From positions 4,616,068 to 4,680,067 of the forward strand of contig NW_024468910.1 in the NCBI RefSeq assembly GCF_011745365.1: DNA of 64,000 bases. Reading direction: 5' to 3'. Source of the DNA: Cryphonectria parasitica EP155 (taxonomy: Eukaryota; Ascomycota; Sordariomycetes; Diaporthales; Cryphonectriaceae). Below the pieces are notes generated by a model. It was given only the letters and a program-made list of their open reading frames with translations, was not told the DNA's origin and did not search any database. The position numbers and the translations under genes are program-made. Every line of letters starts with the position of its first letter. Positions within the stretch are counted from its first letter, which is position 1. Positions 22,770-34,400 of this stretch are shown piece by piece.

Positions 22770-23744
22770 ATGCCCCAGGTAGCCACGGACTCGCCTTCCC
22801 GCATACTTCCACAAGGGTGCACGCCTTTTCAGGTAATTCTGGACTTCGACGGCACCATCACTGAGCGCGACACCATTGACAATATCGGGAGGGCTGTGTT
22901 AGAGTGGCGGAGGAGTCCTGAGGGTGGTGGGACAGACGTTACAGCAGAGTGGCAGCGCATCGTGGACGGCTATATTCGAGGCTTAACCGCCTATGATGAC
23001 TCGCAGCCCTCCGAGGAGCAGCGCACGACTGTTGGGCAAGAATTGGCATACCTGCGCGGTCGCAGAGCTATGGAAGAGGCTTCTCTTCGTCGCGTCAGAG
23101 AGTCGCACTTCTTTACAGGCCTAGCCGCACAGGAGCAACTCTACGAGGCAGGGCAGCGGGACAGGGAAACAAAGGCGACAACGATTCGACAAGGCTTTTC
23201 CGAATGGATCAAAACCCTCAAGGAGGATTTCGATCCCGCACCCAGCATTCACATTGTTTCGGTAAACTTCTCTGCCTCTTACATCAAAGGCGTGCTCCAG
23301 CCCTGGCTGCAAGATATCTCCTCCGTCATCGCCAATGAAGTCCAATCGGATGGGAACATCAGCGCAGCACTCGATTGTTCGGCCCAAATCCTTGGCAAAG
23401 ATTCGAGCGCTTTCACAGTATCTGAGGACAAACTGGCCATCACGAAGCATCTTTCCACGAAACCACCGGGCCCGATTAGATACTATTTTGGGGACTCTAC
23501 CACCGACCTTGAGTGTTTGATTGAGTATGGGGGCTATGTTCTGGACTCTGAGGGAGGAGGCAGCCTTGTGAGAGCCTTGCGAAGACTCGGTCATCGTGTA
23601 CCTCATACCACAGAATGTACATCAACGCTCGCAGGAAACCAGATATGTTGGGCGCGCAATTTCCTCGAGATTCTTCAATCACGCTCCTGGGCCCCAAAGC
23701 ATCTGCAAGCAGGGACTGTCAACCAGACCAACAGCTCGGTGTGA
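22770..23744 (+). CDS. HAD-superfamily phosphatase (phosphoserine-phosphatase/MtnX-like)
   Basis: Single exon, 324 residues. The first ATG of the frame is at 22770, in a CACCATGC context; the frame is open further upstream but lacks an ATG. HAD motif I is DFDGTIT at residues 25-31, with D25 the expected nucleophile and D27 the acid/base. Motif II is the Ser of IVSVNFS (162-168). Motif IV is YYFGDSTTDLE (238-248), with D242 and D246 as likely Mg ligands. The insert between motifs I and II is helical in character, as in type C1 caps. It resembles yeast YNL010W-type and MtnX-type phosphatases. Substrate cannot be told from sequence. The gene is short on clues from neighbours. Confidence 0.8.
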   Translation: MPQVATDSPSRILPQGCTPFQVILDFDGTITERDTIDNIGRAVLEWRRSPEGGGTDVTAEWQRIVDGYIRGLTAYDDSQPSEEQRTTVGQELAYLRGRRAMEEASLRRVRESHFFTGLAAQEQLYEAGQRDRETKATTIRQGFSEWIKTLKEDFDPAPSIHIVSVNFSASYIKGVLQPWLQDISSVIANEVQSDGNISAALDCSAQILGKDSSAFTVSEDKLAITKHLSTKPPGPIRYYFGDSTTDLECLIEYGGYVLDSEGGGSLVRALRRLGHRVPHTTECTSTLAGNQICWARNFLEILQSRSWAPKHLQAGTVNQTNSSV

Positions 23745-24168
23745 AACGTCTCCTAATGAAGATAATTGCACTCATTTAGTGGTGGGGGCCGGTCGCTAGA
23801 TTTCGTGCCGGGCTCTATCAGACAGCACAAAGCCAGGCGAGTCCTCCGCACAGCATGTTGTTGGCACATGTGCCTGTTTGACCTCTGTCCGTGAACAAGT
23901 GCCTTACACGGTGGAACAAAGCCGATTTCTTAGACAGACTTCAACCTTTACATATAAGACATCTGGCAGACAACGGTCATAGGAGCCCTAATTCTACAAA
24001 GAGTCCTTGTGTTTATATCCCTTCCGATAAATGAAATTATTATATATTGTACACACATTGGATACTTTGGACATACTCCTATTTCTCGACCACTCTCCGA
24101 AGACATCCTCACAATCCCTCTAGACTCCTTCGCAACAATTTTGCCGGCCATACCCCATCCTAGCGAAG
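23745..24168. other. Intergenic region, nothing recognised
   Basis: 424 bp with no supportable gene. An AT-rich stretch around 24020-24060 could belong to the promoter of the following small gene. Confidence 0.4.
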
Positions 24169-24567
24169 ATGTGCTTCTTCAGGCGCATTGTCTACGATTC
24201 CTGCTCCCATTCGCAGACTCTGGGCCCTGATCCAGTACGCAAATGCTCACTCCAACTTGCCTATGAATGCGGTCAAACAGACGTACCGTGCGGCAAGCTG
24301 TGGCAGCACAGTTACGCCTCAATCAAGGTTGGTGGACGCTGCAAAGATTGCAGCGCGAAAATAGCAAAGACATCTGCTACGCTGACGGAAATCAAGCACC
24401 GGATTGCGCAGGCCAAACTGACGTTGAACATTGTGGACACGACAGACAAGGACGTTGAGACAGCTGGAACACAGGGTGATGAAGTACTAGGTCCGTACTC
24501 TCCGGAGTCCACACTGGCTGTTGCTGGTAACAACACCAAAATCCCCGCCCTTTCATGCTCTGAGTAG
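24169..24567 (+). CDS. Small Cys-rich protein, unknown function
   Basis: An uninterrupted frame of 132 codons, GATGTG context. The product begins MCFFRRIVYDSCSHSQ and has cysteines at KCSLQLAYECGQ, VPCGKLW and GRCKDCSAK, then a helical Glu/Lys segment and a Ser/Thr-rich acidic tail ending SCSE. The Cys/His pattern in the first 65 residues suggests a small zinc-binding module. No signal peptide. It resembles a widespread class of short fungal MC- proteins. The alternative is a chance ORF, but its Cys spacing and local codon use look protein-like. Confidence 0.55.
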   Translation: MCFFRRIVYDSCSHSQTLGPDPVRKCSLQLAYECGQTDVPCGKLWQHSYASIKVGGRCKDCSAKIAKTSATLTEIKHRIAQAKLTLNIVDTTDKDVETAGTQGDEVLGPYSPESTLAVAGNNTKIPALSCSE

Positions 24568-24849
24568 AAATACATGGCAGAGAATTGACATCTCTTTGCA
24601 CAACAATCATGCTGTCTTTGATAATAGCACGCGCTCGGATACCTGTAGAGTCCATATGGGCCACGCCCTCCTTGGTCAGTAAGAACTAGAAACAATGTCA
24701 TTCAGAGCTCACTGAGATACATGTTAAGCAAAGTGCGGATCACATTGAAGGCAGTGAAAGAATGACGGGCTGTAACGGGTTGGTGTCATTTTGAGTAATT
24801 GATTCCCAGCAGAGGTCCATCTGATATGGCCATGTACATATGAATCTCG

Positions 24850-26888
24850 TTAATCGGAATCCGAGTCGTTCCCATCGTCTGAGAAGCCTTGAAACTCCTC
24901 CTCAGTGTCTTCTTCCAGATTGACTCCATTTGCTTCCTCACCTTCGCCGTCCTCGTCTTCGTCCTCATGCTCCTCGATGTCAAATGTAGCTGATATGTCC
25001 CAACGGTCCCCCTTGGCTTTTTTGCTCACATACTTCACGAAACGCAATGTGCCACTATCCCTCAGCACGATAGTCAACTTGTTCCAGGCTGCGGCCTGGA
25101 AAAACAGGATGTTGTCGTCGTCAGCCGAAGATTTGTAGATTGCAGCATCCTCATCATCTCCGTCGTCACCAGCCATGTACACCTCATGACCTCCGACCTC
25201 TTCTGGCTCTTGTTTCTCCTTCTCTTCCCTGTCCAACGCTCTGCTCTTGCTCTTACGCTTCGATTTGGACTTGGATTGGCTCCCGTTGGTCCCGTCTGTC
25301 TTGCCATTTTGCTCGACAGTGGCACCCCCCTCACTTTCTTCACCCTCCTCCTCGTCATCGCCCCAGCCTGGAGTCGTAGTGAGACCTAGATTCAACTCAA
25401 GACGCGGCTTGCCTTCATAGCCAGTTGCCAGCGTGTAGTCCAGACCTCGGCGGAAGCGACGGGCGAGTACATCGTGGCTTTCGATGACACAGTCCGTTGC
25501 GGTGGCCAGCCACGCCCTGAACTGTGGGCTAGGGAGAAGGTCTTCGATGAGCTCCTTTATTGGCGACTCCTCCTCGTGTTTCTGCCCAGGTTGGAGGTAC
25601 AGGAAGCGATGTTTGTGTGGGGGCTTTGCGACCTTCCACGCTGTCTCCGCCTCAATCTGCCCGCTCTTTTCTGGCAGCACGCCCGCATCTTTCTTGGCAA
25701 TGTAGTCTCGGAGCCTCGCTGAAAACTTGCGATTGAGGATATTAGACACGGTGATGGATGAGTTTTCGTCAAAGTGCTCCTGCATCTGCTCGAGAGTGTC
25801 CGGTGTCAGGTAGGTCGGGGCGAGATACTTGAGCAGAAACTCGACGTCGGCCTCCTCGAAGTCCTCGAATGACTTTGGATGCTCGACGCGGACGGTGCTG
25901 GCCTGAGGCTCGTCGTGCTGGTCCGGGTTGCCCTGAAGCTGCATCAGGCCACTGTTCTTGACCTGAGCCTCCTCTGCACCCTCGACATAGCCATCCTCAC
26001 CGGCCTGTGGGATATGGAACCACCCACTAACGGCCATGCGGACACGCCCGCCGTCTGCCTCCAGCTGCTCCTTTGTTCCTGCGTGGTAGACCTCTTCGAC
26101 GTCGTGGAAGCTCTCGCCCGGCTGGACAGCGAAGAAGCTGAGCTGGTTCCACGCGGGCGGAATGACCTTGACGACATCAGGCCCTGGGGTCTTGGCAACG
26201 GCACCATCCTTGCCCTTACGATCGAGAACGGGGAAGAGGCGCAGGGCACCACCCCACTCGGGCTGCCATGGCTTGTCCGGGTCAGTCAAATAAAGGATGT
26301 AACTGACTTTCCGGCTGCCAATGACGTCGTCGTGGCAGAGGAGGTAGCAACCGGGCGTGTACACATTGATGGCCATATCGGTCTTACGGCCGCTCAGAGC
26401 TCCGCAGCCAGTAATGTGGGAGACATAATCTCGAAAGGCCTGGGAGTAGATAGCATCGCGAAGGGCCAGGAGGCTGGGGAGCTTGGCGAGAGCCTCGTCA
26501 TCCAGGCCGTCCAGGTTGGCCAGGTCTCCTGACTGGTGGATTTTGTATATGTCGGTCTCTTTGGGTGTGAAACTGACATTGTCCCTGATCTCGCGGCGGA
26601 CGTTGCGTAGTAAGGAGTCGTCGATCAGGCCGCTGATGACGCTGTGCTTGTAGGGGAAGGACTCTGAGTATTCCGTGGTATACGTATCCAGCACATCTTG
26701 GTCGAACAAGCCCTTGCGGAACCTGGCTCTGGCCTCCTCGTCCGTGAGAGCTGTAATGAAGCAAGAAGCTGTCAGAGAAAGAATACTACATTATGCAAGG
26801 ACTTGAGGCACAGTGGTGACTGACTAGTCTTTGAGCGTTTCGAGAGCGGCTTCTTGGATCCCGGCTGACGGTCTGCCTTACGCTTCAT
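24850..26888 (-). CDS. TPA1: Tpa1/Ofd1-type prolyl hydroxylase (2-oxoglutarate, Fe(II) dioxygenase)
   Basis: Two exons, 26888-26825 and 26750-24850, joined across a 74-bp intron (GTCAGT donor, TTACAG acceptor), give 654 residues, close to the yeast Tpa1 length. Exon 1 encodes a basic MKRKADRQPGSKKP start that looks like a nuclear localisation signal. The catalytic jelly-roll shows H161-x-D163 in CHDDVIGSRKVSYILYLT, H237 in SFHDVEEV and the 2-oxoglutarate-binding R259 in RMAVSGWFH. The second, non-catalytic double-stranded beta-helix follows, interrupted by a Lys/Ser/Glu-rich linker and ending in an acidic Asp/Glu tail. Family members hydroxylate a proline of ribosomal protein uS12 (Rps23) and affect translation termination; fission yeast Ofd1 also controls the sterol/hypoxia factor Sre1 through oxygen. 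An insert of about ten residues (HAGTKEQLEADGG) lies between H237 and R259. Confidence 0.9.
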
Positions 26889-27150
26889 GTTGGCCGGCTC
26901 GATTGATGGGCGCGTCTGGCAGGAAGGGATGGCTTTGAAATACAGGACAGTAGCCCCCGGTACTGGAAGACAATGAACCGGAGAAGTTTGGTTCGATTTG
27001 GGTAGTGGCACACGAGAGAGGGCGACGAAGAGAGAGAAAGAGAGGGAGGAAACCAAGACAAAAAGGTGGTGGAAGATGGGCTGATGAGGTCAGGCTAATG
27101 GCACGATTCCATGTCAAACAGACGGCAGAATTCAACTTTTTTTTGCCAAA

Positions 27151-27162
27151 GGGGGGGGGGGG
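27151..27162. repeat. G12 homopolymer
   Basis: Twelve consecutive G within the divergent intergenic region, preceded by an eight-T run. Confidence 0.85.
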
Positions 27163-27489
27163 CTGTCAAGCAACACTCGTAAAGCACATGCTAGCCTTCC
27201 ACTGTGGTATACCCAGCCGCCTTCTAAAGAAGGACCCTTGCGCTGTACTGCATTGGGTTCACCGCCCTCGTTACACGCTAGAGCCTATAGCGCAGGCTAC
27301 ACGCACCGCTTGCTGTACAGGCCCTATGCTCAAAGTAGACTGTTGGACCTAGGTCTCTCCAACGGCCGTGCATTGTTGTTGTTATCCTGCCATTCGCACC
27401 TGGACAAATAGTAGGTGCGCTACTCATGTTATTAGCAGATAGGTATGAGCACCCATCCCTTCTGCCATATATACATACATACATTACTG

Positions 27490-27497
27490 TATAAAAG
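27490..27497 (+). promoter_or_regulatory. Candidate TATA box of the aldolase gene
   Basis: TATAAAAG, a consensus-grade TATA box, 310 bp upstream of the aldolase ATG. Confidence 0.4.
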
Positions 27498-27806
27498 GTA
27501 TCCCTCAGCCTGCTTCTATCCGGTTTCGGTGATAGATCGGCTGATCGGTTCCGTTATCCGCTATCGAGCTCGCTCCCCGGCACTTCCCCCGCGGGTGCTT
27601 CTCCCGGCCCGGCAAGCATCCCTCTCAGCCGGGCATCCCCCAGCCAACGTCGTCCTTACAAAGTGTGAACAATCCCATTTTCCACAAAGCGTGAAGTCTA
27701 CGCCCTCAACAGCTTCAGTCTACATATTTACCTACTTTCAGCACCTACGCCTGTTTGCTGTCTGGCTGTCATTGAGACTCTTACTCAACCCCGCTTCCCA
27801 ACTTTC

Positions 27807-28832
27807 ATGATGGCGCCCTCAAAAGTCCCTCCTTCGGGCGTCTGGTGCCCTGCGGTCACAATGTTTGACCCCGAGACCGATACGCTGGACCTCGAAAGCC
27901 AGGCCAAGTACTACGCCTATCTCTCCAAATCTGGCCTGGCAGGTCTTGTCATCTTGGGCACCAACGCCGAGGCTTTTCTCTTGACCCGAGAGGAGCGCAA
28001 GGGCATGTGACTCTCTCTTGTCTCGAGACAAGCCCCTCCCTCCTTCTTGGGCCAGTTACTGATGTTCGAATGATGTTTAGCCCTGATCGCGACCGCCCGC
28101 TCTGCCTGCGGGCCAGACTTCCCAATCATGGCTGGTGTTGGAGCACATTCCACCAAACAGGTGCTCGAGTTCATTGAGGATGCAGCCGCTGCCGGAGCCA
28201 ACTATGTTCTGTGTCTGCCCCCAGGCTACTTTGGCAAGGCTACCACCCCTGCTGTAATCAGCCGCTTCTTTGACGACGTGGCTGTCAGTAGTTCTTTACC
28301 CATCGTTATTTATAACTTCCCTGGCGTCTGCAACGGCGTCGACCTGGACTCTGCCACCATCACACAGCTGGCCAAGAAACACTCCAATATCGTTGGCGTG
28401 AAACTCACTTGCGGGTCTGTGGCCAAGATCGTGCGTCTAGCTGCTGTCCTGCCACGCGATCAATTTGCGACCTTTGGGGGCCAGTCCGACTTTCTTTTGG
28501 GAGGCCTCGCTAGTGGTTCTTCCGGCTGCATTGCAGCATTCGCCAATGTATTCCCCAAGTCTCTCTCAAACATCTACAGGCTTTGGGAGGAAGGCAAGAC
28601 GAAGGAGGCCCTCGAGCTGCACCAAAAGGCCGCGTTGGCCGAGCAGCCCTGCAAGAGCGGCATTGCTGCCACCAAGTATGCAGCTGCCATATTTTCTGCT
28701 AAGGAGGCCGGGGTGGAGGACGCAGTCAACAAGATGAAACCGCGCAGGCCATACTTGGAGCCATCAGATGATGCTAAGAAGGTGGTGCAGCAGACGATGG
28801 CGGAGATGGCCTCTATAGAAACTGGAATCTGA
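27807..28832 (+). CDS. DapA-family (dihydrodipicolinate synthase-like) aldolase
   Basis: Exons 27807-28002 and 28081-28832 give 315 residues. The only junction that keeps frame and yields the expected REERKALIATAR sequence uses a GC donor (GCATGT at 28003) and a TTTAG acceptor; the nearby GT at 28007 is out of frame. The TIM barrel shows GTNAEA (51-56), the catalytic Tyr143 in IYNFPG and the Schiff-base Lys173 in VGVKLTCG. Fungal relatives include 4-hydroxy-2-oxoglutarate aldolases and keto-deoxy-sugar-acid aldolases such as GaaC or LraD, rather than true lysine-pathway enzymes, since fungi make lysine by the aminoadipate route. The exact substrate cannot be assigned. Two ATGs are adjacent at the start. 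The stop lies 91 bp from the first retroelement LTR. Confidence 0.88.
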
Positions 28833-28923
28833 TCGTTTTGCAGCAACTTAATACCATCTGTGCTTAATTATGAGCAAGATATTACATCTAGTCGCTGTCT
28901 TCGAGACCAGTCGCAAGACTTAC

Positions 28924-29520
28924 TGTTATGACCCATCCAACGTGCAGGTCAAAGAAACGGCACAGCACCAGGGCCACCCAAAGTGGACCCCTCAGAACGG
29001 AAAGCGCAGCACTCACCCATGTGATGAAAGAAGGATTACGCAACCCAGGGTTAGGGTTACTAGCGTGACTATATTGACTATGAACATAGTCAGGAAACAA
29101 CTATGAGGAATCGGAACATAGTCAGGCTATTTCATACTGAAGAGCTGAATATATAAGAATACGTTCATTACCACTAGATAGACCACCAGGATATAGCTCT
29201 TCAATTATTAATCTAAGTATTCAGTTATTACATACTTGAATAGCTTCAAAAGCAAATGATTAGCACTTATACGAATTACTCAGTTATAGTTCTGTATTCA
29301 GTAGATTCTACTTTGATACTGCTCTTGTTAGTATAAACTCTTTGTATACTTCAGATCTTTAGATATTGCAGTGCATTTATTACATTTTGATGATTCTTAT
29401 TCAGAAACAGTTCAGTATTAACTATTTAAATAATACAGAAATATAATAGCTTCTGCAACCCTTTCTTCATCCACTCATCAGAATGAGCTAGTTTAGCAGC
29501 TTCTTCAGCTGCAGGAATAT
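28924..29520 (+). mobile_element. Element E: 5' LTR and start of a family-A-like Gypsy remnant
   Basis: The LTR runs from TGTTATGACCC at 28924 to ATTACA at 29384 (461 bp). Its end and the following 80 bp resemble Gypsy-A, but the middle of the LTR is different and is closer to Gypsy-D (shared GGGTTAGGGTTACTAGCG). The internal part continues to 29520, where TRIM-A is inserted, and resumes at 39606. A Gln/Leu-rich frame with stops crosses the break. No 3' LTR in this orientation was found. Confidence 0.75.
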
Positions 29521-29734
29521 TGTCAGGGCCGATTGTGCTAGCAAGGCTTAGAGCCAGCTAAGCCAGCTGGATTACGAATAACTAAGCAATATGCGGCTAT
29601 AAAGCGGCTTTCTAGCTACGTCAGCACTGCTGAGCAGAACTTAGCTCCTTAAGCCTCAATGTTATTCTGGTTGTATGCCTCTGAAAGAGAGAAAAGACCT
29701 CGCTACATTGCCTTTGCAACCTTTCCATCTAACA
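29521..29734 (+). repeat. TRIM-A 5' LTR
   Basis: 214 bp, TGTCAGGG...CTAACA. It aligns with 39392-39605, 42224-42436 and 44482-44694, and inverted with 62761-62973. Confidence 0.85.
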
Positions 29735-29895
29735 GTTTGAGGCCTGGCTCTTTTAAAGGAAGCAATCTGGCGAGGCTTTCTATCTTTTTTTTCTTCTAGG
29801 AGTAGCGCTAATACTGAGCAGGAGCAGAGCAAACAATTAGATTATTATTCTTTTCAAATCTTTAAGCTTTTAATCTTTAAGCTTTTAATCTTCGA

Positions 29896-30350
29896 TGTTA
29901 TGACCCATCCAACATGCAGGTCACGAAACAAACCCCGGCAACAAGGGACCAGGTGTCACGACCCAACGTCGGACAGCCATCAACAATTAGGTAATCCAGG
30001 GTTAGGACCACAGGGCTCAGCCAATCAGATCACAGGATGATCACTTGTAATTACCGGTGCTCAGTGATCAGTAGTGATCCGGAGTGATCACCAGTGAGCA
30101 GGAACTGAAGAGCTGGATATATAAGGATACATTCATTACCATTAGAGGGACCCAGTATATAGCTCTTCAGTTGTTAATCTAAGTATTCAGTTTCATATAC
30201 TGAGTAGCCCCAAAGGCAGTAAACACTTGTATTGCTTATTAGGATTTGTACGGTTCCGTATTCAAGAACTTGATACTTTGATACCGCTCTTGTTAGCATA
30301 AACCCCTTCGTATACTTAGGAATCTTCGGATTGCTGCAGTGCTTATTACA
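29896..30350 (+). repeat. Gypsy-A 5' LTR
   Basis: 455 bp, TGTTATGACCC...TTATTACA. It is clearly less mutated than the 3' LTR: most differences are C to T or G to A in the 3' copy. Confidence 0.9.
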
Positions 30351-30626
30351 TTTTGATAATTCTTGTTCAAGAACGGTTCAGTATTATCTCCTTAAGCAAT
30401 ACAGAATACGATAGCTTCTCCAGAAATCTCTTCGTTCTTGTACATTCCCATTTAGAAAGAACTAGTTAATCAGATATACTAGCTCATTCAGCGTATTCAG
30501 GATCTGTGCAAACAATAGCAGGCTTAGAGCGCTACTATTGCTAACTAGCAGGTCTAGCTAGCTTAACAAGCTTAGCAGGCGCAGTTCACTTCTGCAACTA
30601 TCAGTAGCGCTGGAAAGATATATAAG

Positions 30627-31400
30627 ATGAACAAGCTTGCTATATACAATAGCAATCAGAAAACGCTGCATGGATTCCTCACTTATTGCAGGGCGTATTT
30701 CTTATACTATGCAACTCAGTTTACTATGAAATCTGAAAAGATTATTCTTATAGGAACTCATTTTGAAAAGAATACTCTTATTTAGTATAAGCCTTTTCTA
30801 TACAACTACTTGGAGCATCAGAATAACTCCAATGCATATATCTAGAATATCAAGAATATATTTGATTCCTTTAAGAGCTTTGAGAAAGCTCTTAAAGAGA
30901 CTTTTGATAATTCTAACGAAGAACGTATTACAGCTTAGCAGCTCATAAATCTTAAGCAAACCAAATCAGCTTTTGCTTATACAGTTAGATTCAAGCAGCT
31001 CTTAGCAAAACTTCTGTAGAAAGATAAAAATCTTATGGAATACTATTATAAGGGATTTAAGGATAATGTTAAGAATGAAATCTTTAAGCAGAATTAGCTA
31101 GAGAACTTTGCAATATTCTCTAATCAAGCAATCTATATCAATAACTGTCTGTATAAGCAATGAATAAAGAAATTCAAAAAGGAAGAAAGCTAAACTTGGA
31201 AGTTTCTAGCTAATATAAGCAAGAAACTCCAAAATAAGAATAGCGATTAATATAGCAGTATAGCTTAGAGCAGCACTATATATGCTAGTTCTATAGAACT
31301 CAATACTGCTAATAAATAGTATAGCAAGAGAAATAGTATTACTTGCTATAACTGCAACAAACAAGAATATATTGCATGCAATTACTATTAATTCCGAAAA
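30627..31400 (+). pseudogene. Gypsy-A gag remnant
   Basis: A frame starting MNKLAIYNSNQ is broken by several TAG codons in Gln positions. A CCHC knuckle is recognisable at about 31344-31385, but its His codon reads Tyr (TAT) and its last Cys reads Tyr (TAC). Both are C-to-T or G-to-A changes, as expected from RIP. The same frame recurs in Gypsy-B (about 41000-41800) and Gypsy-D (from 59513). Confidence 0.75.
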
Positions 31401-33559
31401 AATAAATAGCAACCAGTTCAGAAAGAATGCTAGATAAATATTGCTTGATAACAGAAATCCAATCAATTAAGCAAAAACATTCCCTTGAAGCAAATATCGG
31501 ATTCTATTAATTATAGAAATCTCAGCTGAATATTCTGCTATAATAACAACTGCTTAATATACCTTTTGAATAAGAAAGGTTTAGAATGATTTTCTCAGAA
31601 GCTTCAGCACTGCAGATAAATAGCTATAGCAGAATGAGAGTATATGCTCAGCACTTCTACAAGTAACAATTCGAACTGCTCTGATATTATAGAACAGAGC
31701 ATTCAGGCATTGGAAGAAGAGCTTAGCAACAATATCCTTCAATATTCTTCATTGCTTACGCTAAGCACTATAATCAGAAACATGAATAAGAGATAATATC
31801 CTCTTGATTATTAGTATAAATATCTAAACAATACCAAAAACGCTTCTCAAGCAATAGAAAGATTAAGCTAGAATGAGCAATTCAACAGTTCACTAGAATT
31901 TCCTATAAACAATAAACTCAAAAAGCTTACAGGAAAGTTCCCCTTCAGCATTAGATAGAACAAGAAAATAATATAGATTGAATATCTCGTTTATAAGATA
32001 GGATTAGAGAAGCTCTTCATCTATATCCCCTTGCAAGATATCAAGATACAACAAGATGAAAATCCTCGGATTAATCCACTTTATAACCTATATTACGAAC
32101 TAGCTTGGATTTCCTACATCTATCATAGCTGCAGAACGCATTTTTCGAACAAAGTGCAATACAAATAGTTTTCTATTAGAAAATCAGAACAAATTCTTCA
32201 AGCTGTTGAAGAATAGGAATTCCGCTTTAGAAAGATTCTTAACAAGCAATACTATAATGCATATATTGAGCTACTGAATGATTATTCCATGCAATGCATA
32301 GATAAGAAAATAAAGTAGTAGCAGTGCAAAACAATGCTCTGTACAATTCATATTAATAATAAGATTTGCAACTAGCATTAACAAAAGAAAGATTAGGAAC
32401 AACAATGATACAGATAAAAGCAAGCTAAAAAGCTTGCTTAAGAAGCAGCAAAGCAGGCTTAGAAGAATAAACAGTTTTCAATAATTTCAAAAGAACAGAA
32501 TCGTTTGTAAAGAGACTGCAGATGATCAAACTGGAACAGTTTCTATATAAAGCTTTCAGAATAGATTATACTTATATCAAGTTCAATATATATATTTAAG
32601 AATATAAATATAGCATACTATTGAATAATAGCGCTTAGAGAAATTTTATATTTCCATATATCATTAATCAGGCATAACTACAATAGAGATAGAAAAGATG
32701 CTTATATACTCTCAGCACTATAAAAGAACAATCTATTGTATATAATTAAGAAGTAATTAATAAGAAGACTGATTCTCTATCTATCTTGATTCTAGAATGT
32801 ATAATCAGAGCTTCTTTTGATATTATGAATATAGCACAATATAAGCTAATTATAAAGCTTTCATAGCTTAAGAAGCACAATTCTCGAATTGATTGAACTA
32901 CTAGCTAGCTTTCATAAGAATAAGCTATATCCAGAGAGATAATTGCAATTAATAGCGTAGGATCGAAGCTAGTGATTGAAGAATACTCAGGAAAAGAAGC
33001 TTCATACAACTTCTTATATATCTTCAAATCAGCAGAGCTAGCAGTTCAAGAAGAAGAATCTAGTAATAAGCAAACCCAAATAGTGCTAGAGCGCTAACAG
33101 GTTAGCAAAATAATGGAAGCGAGATCCTTAGCAGATCAGTCCGCTCCAGAGCAATAAGAAAAAGCTTCAGAATATAGATTGTAAACTTATACAGAAAAAA
33201 CCTCGAAACTAAGCTCTCAAGCGCTCAGTTTAGCTCAGAGCGAACGCTCAAGGCTCTCAAAAATATTACTAAAAATAACAAATGAAAAGAAGCATACTCA
33301 ACAATATTTACTATTCCTTCAGAAAGCAGAAACAGCACAAGAATCAGAACCAATACTCGCAAACATACTACAAGAATATTACAAGTTCAAGAAACTATTC
33401 TAGAAAGAATTGAATACAGGATTGCCAGAATACAGTTCATACAATCACAAAATTCCGCTACAAGAAGAGAAACAGCTCAAATTCTTCCCTATCTACAAAC
33501 TAGATAAGATATAGCTAGAGGCACTTAGGGAGTATTTCGATGAGAATCTTAAGAAAGAA

Positions 33560-34400
33560 TATATATAATTATTGCAATTACTAGCAGAATACTCTATTCT
33601 GTTTATATTCAAGAAAAATAGCAAGCTTAAGCTATATATTAATTATAAGCAACTCAATAATATTATAATTAAGAATTAATATTTATTGCTACTTATTAAG
33701 AAGTTATGAGATAGGCTGCAAGAAGTATAGTAATTCATAGTTTTGAATCTAAAAGAAGCTTATAATCTAATTAGAGTAAAAGAAGAAAAAGAATGGAAAA
33801 CTGCTTTCAGAATACGCTATAAGCACTACAAATATTTAATTATGCTCTTCAGCTTAATAAACGCTCCAGCTTCATTTCAGAAAATGATTAATTACATGCT
33901 ATGCGAATATCTGAATCAGTTCATTATTGCTTATCTCAACAACATTCTTATTTACTCTCGAATACTAGAAGAATACAAGAAATATGTGAAAACAGTATTG
34001 CAAATGCTCTAAGATACAAAACTTCTTATAAAGCTCGCAAAGAATTACTTTTATATACAGAAAGTTAACTATCTCGAATTTACAATCAAGCTAGAATATA
34101 TCAAGCTATAGAAAGATAAGATAGAAGCTATTAGAAATTAGCCAATTCCTAGAAACATTAGAAATATTAGATTTTTTCTCAAATATATCAACTTCTATAA
34201 GCAGTTCATTAAGAATTATAGCTAGATTGCATATCCTCTTACAAATCTTACTAAAAAGAATCAACTCTTTGAATAGATTTCCAAAGCATAAGAAGCTTTT
34301 AATAAGATTATTAAGTATATTATCTCAGAGCTAATTCTATATAAAGCAGATTCCTATAAATCTTTTAAAATTAAGACTAATATATCAGAATATATACTCA
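33560..34400 (+). pseudogene. Gypsy-A reverse transcriptase and start of RNase H, degraded
   Basis: Recognisable blocks are LKLYINYKQLNN, VLNLKEAYNLIRV, WKTAFRIRY and LINAPASFQ. The catalytic Y-L-D-D box reads YLNN (about 33932-33943) through two G-to-A changes, so the active site is destroyed. The frame is open only from 33743 to 34012. Confidence 0.85.

Larger units (their letters stand above)
26889..27806. promoter_or_regulatory. Divergent promoter region between TPA1 and the aldolase gene
   Basis: 918 bp with no gene. It contains a T-run followed by G12 (27151-27162), a short ATAC repeat near 27470-27484 and a TATA box at 27490-27497. The + strand is pyrimidine-rich from about 27560 onward, consistent with the aldolase 5' leader. 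Confidence 0.5.

Noticed and set aside
29048..29059. Possible telomere or subtelomere
   Set aside because: Only two TTAGGG units, embedded in an LTR and repeated in another LTR copy at 58894; no longer array anywhere in the window.
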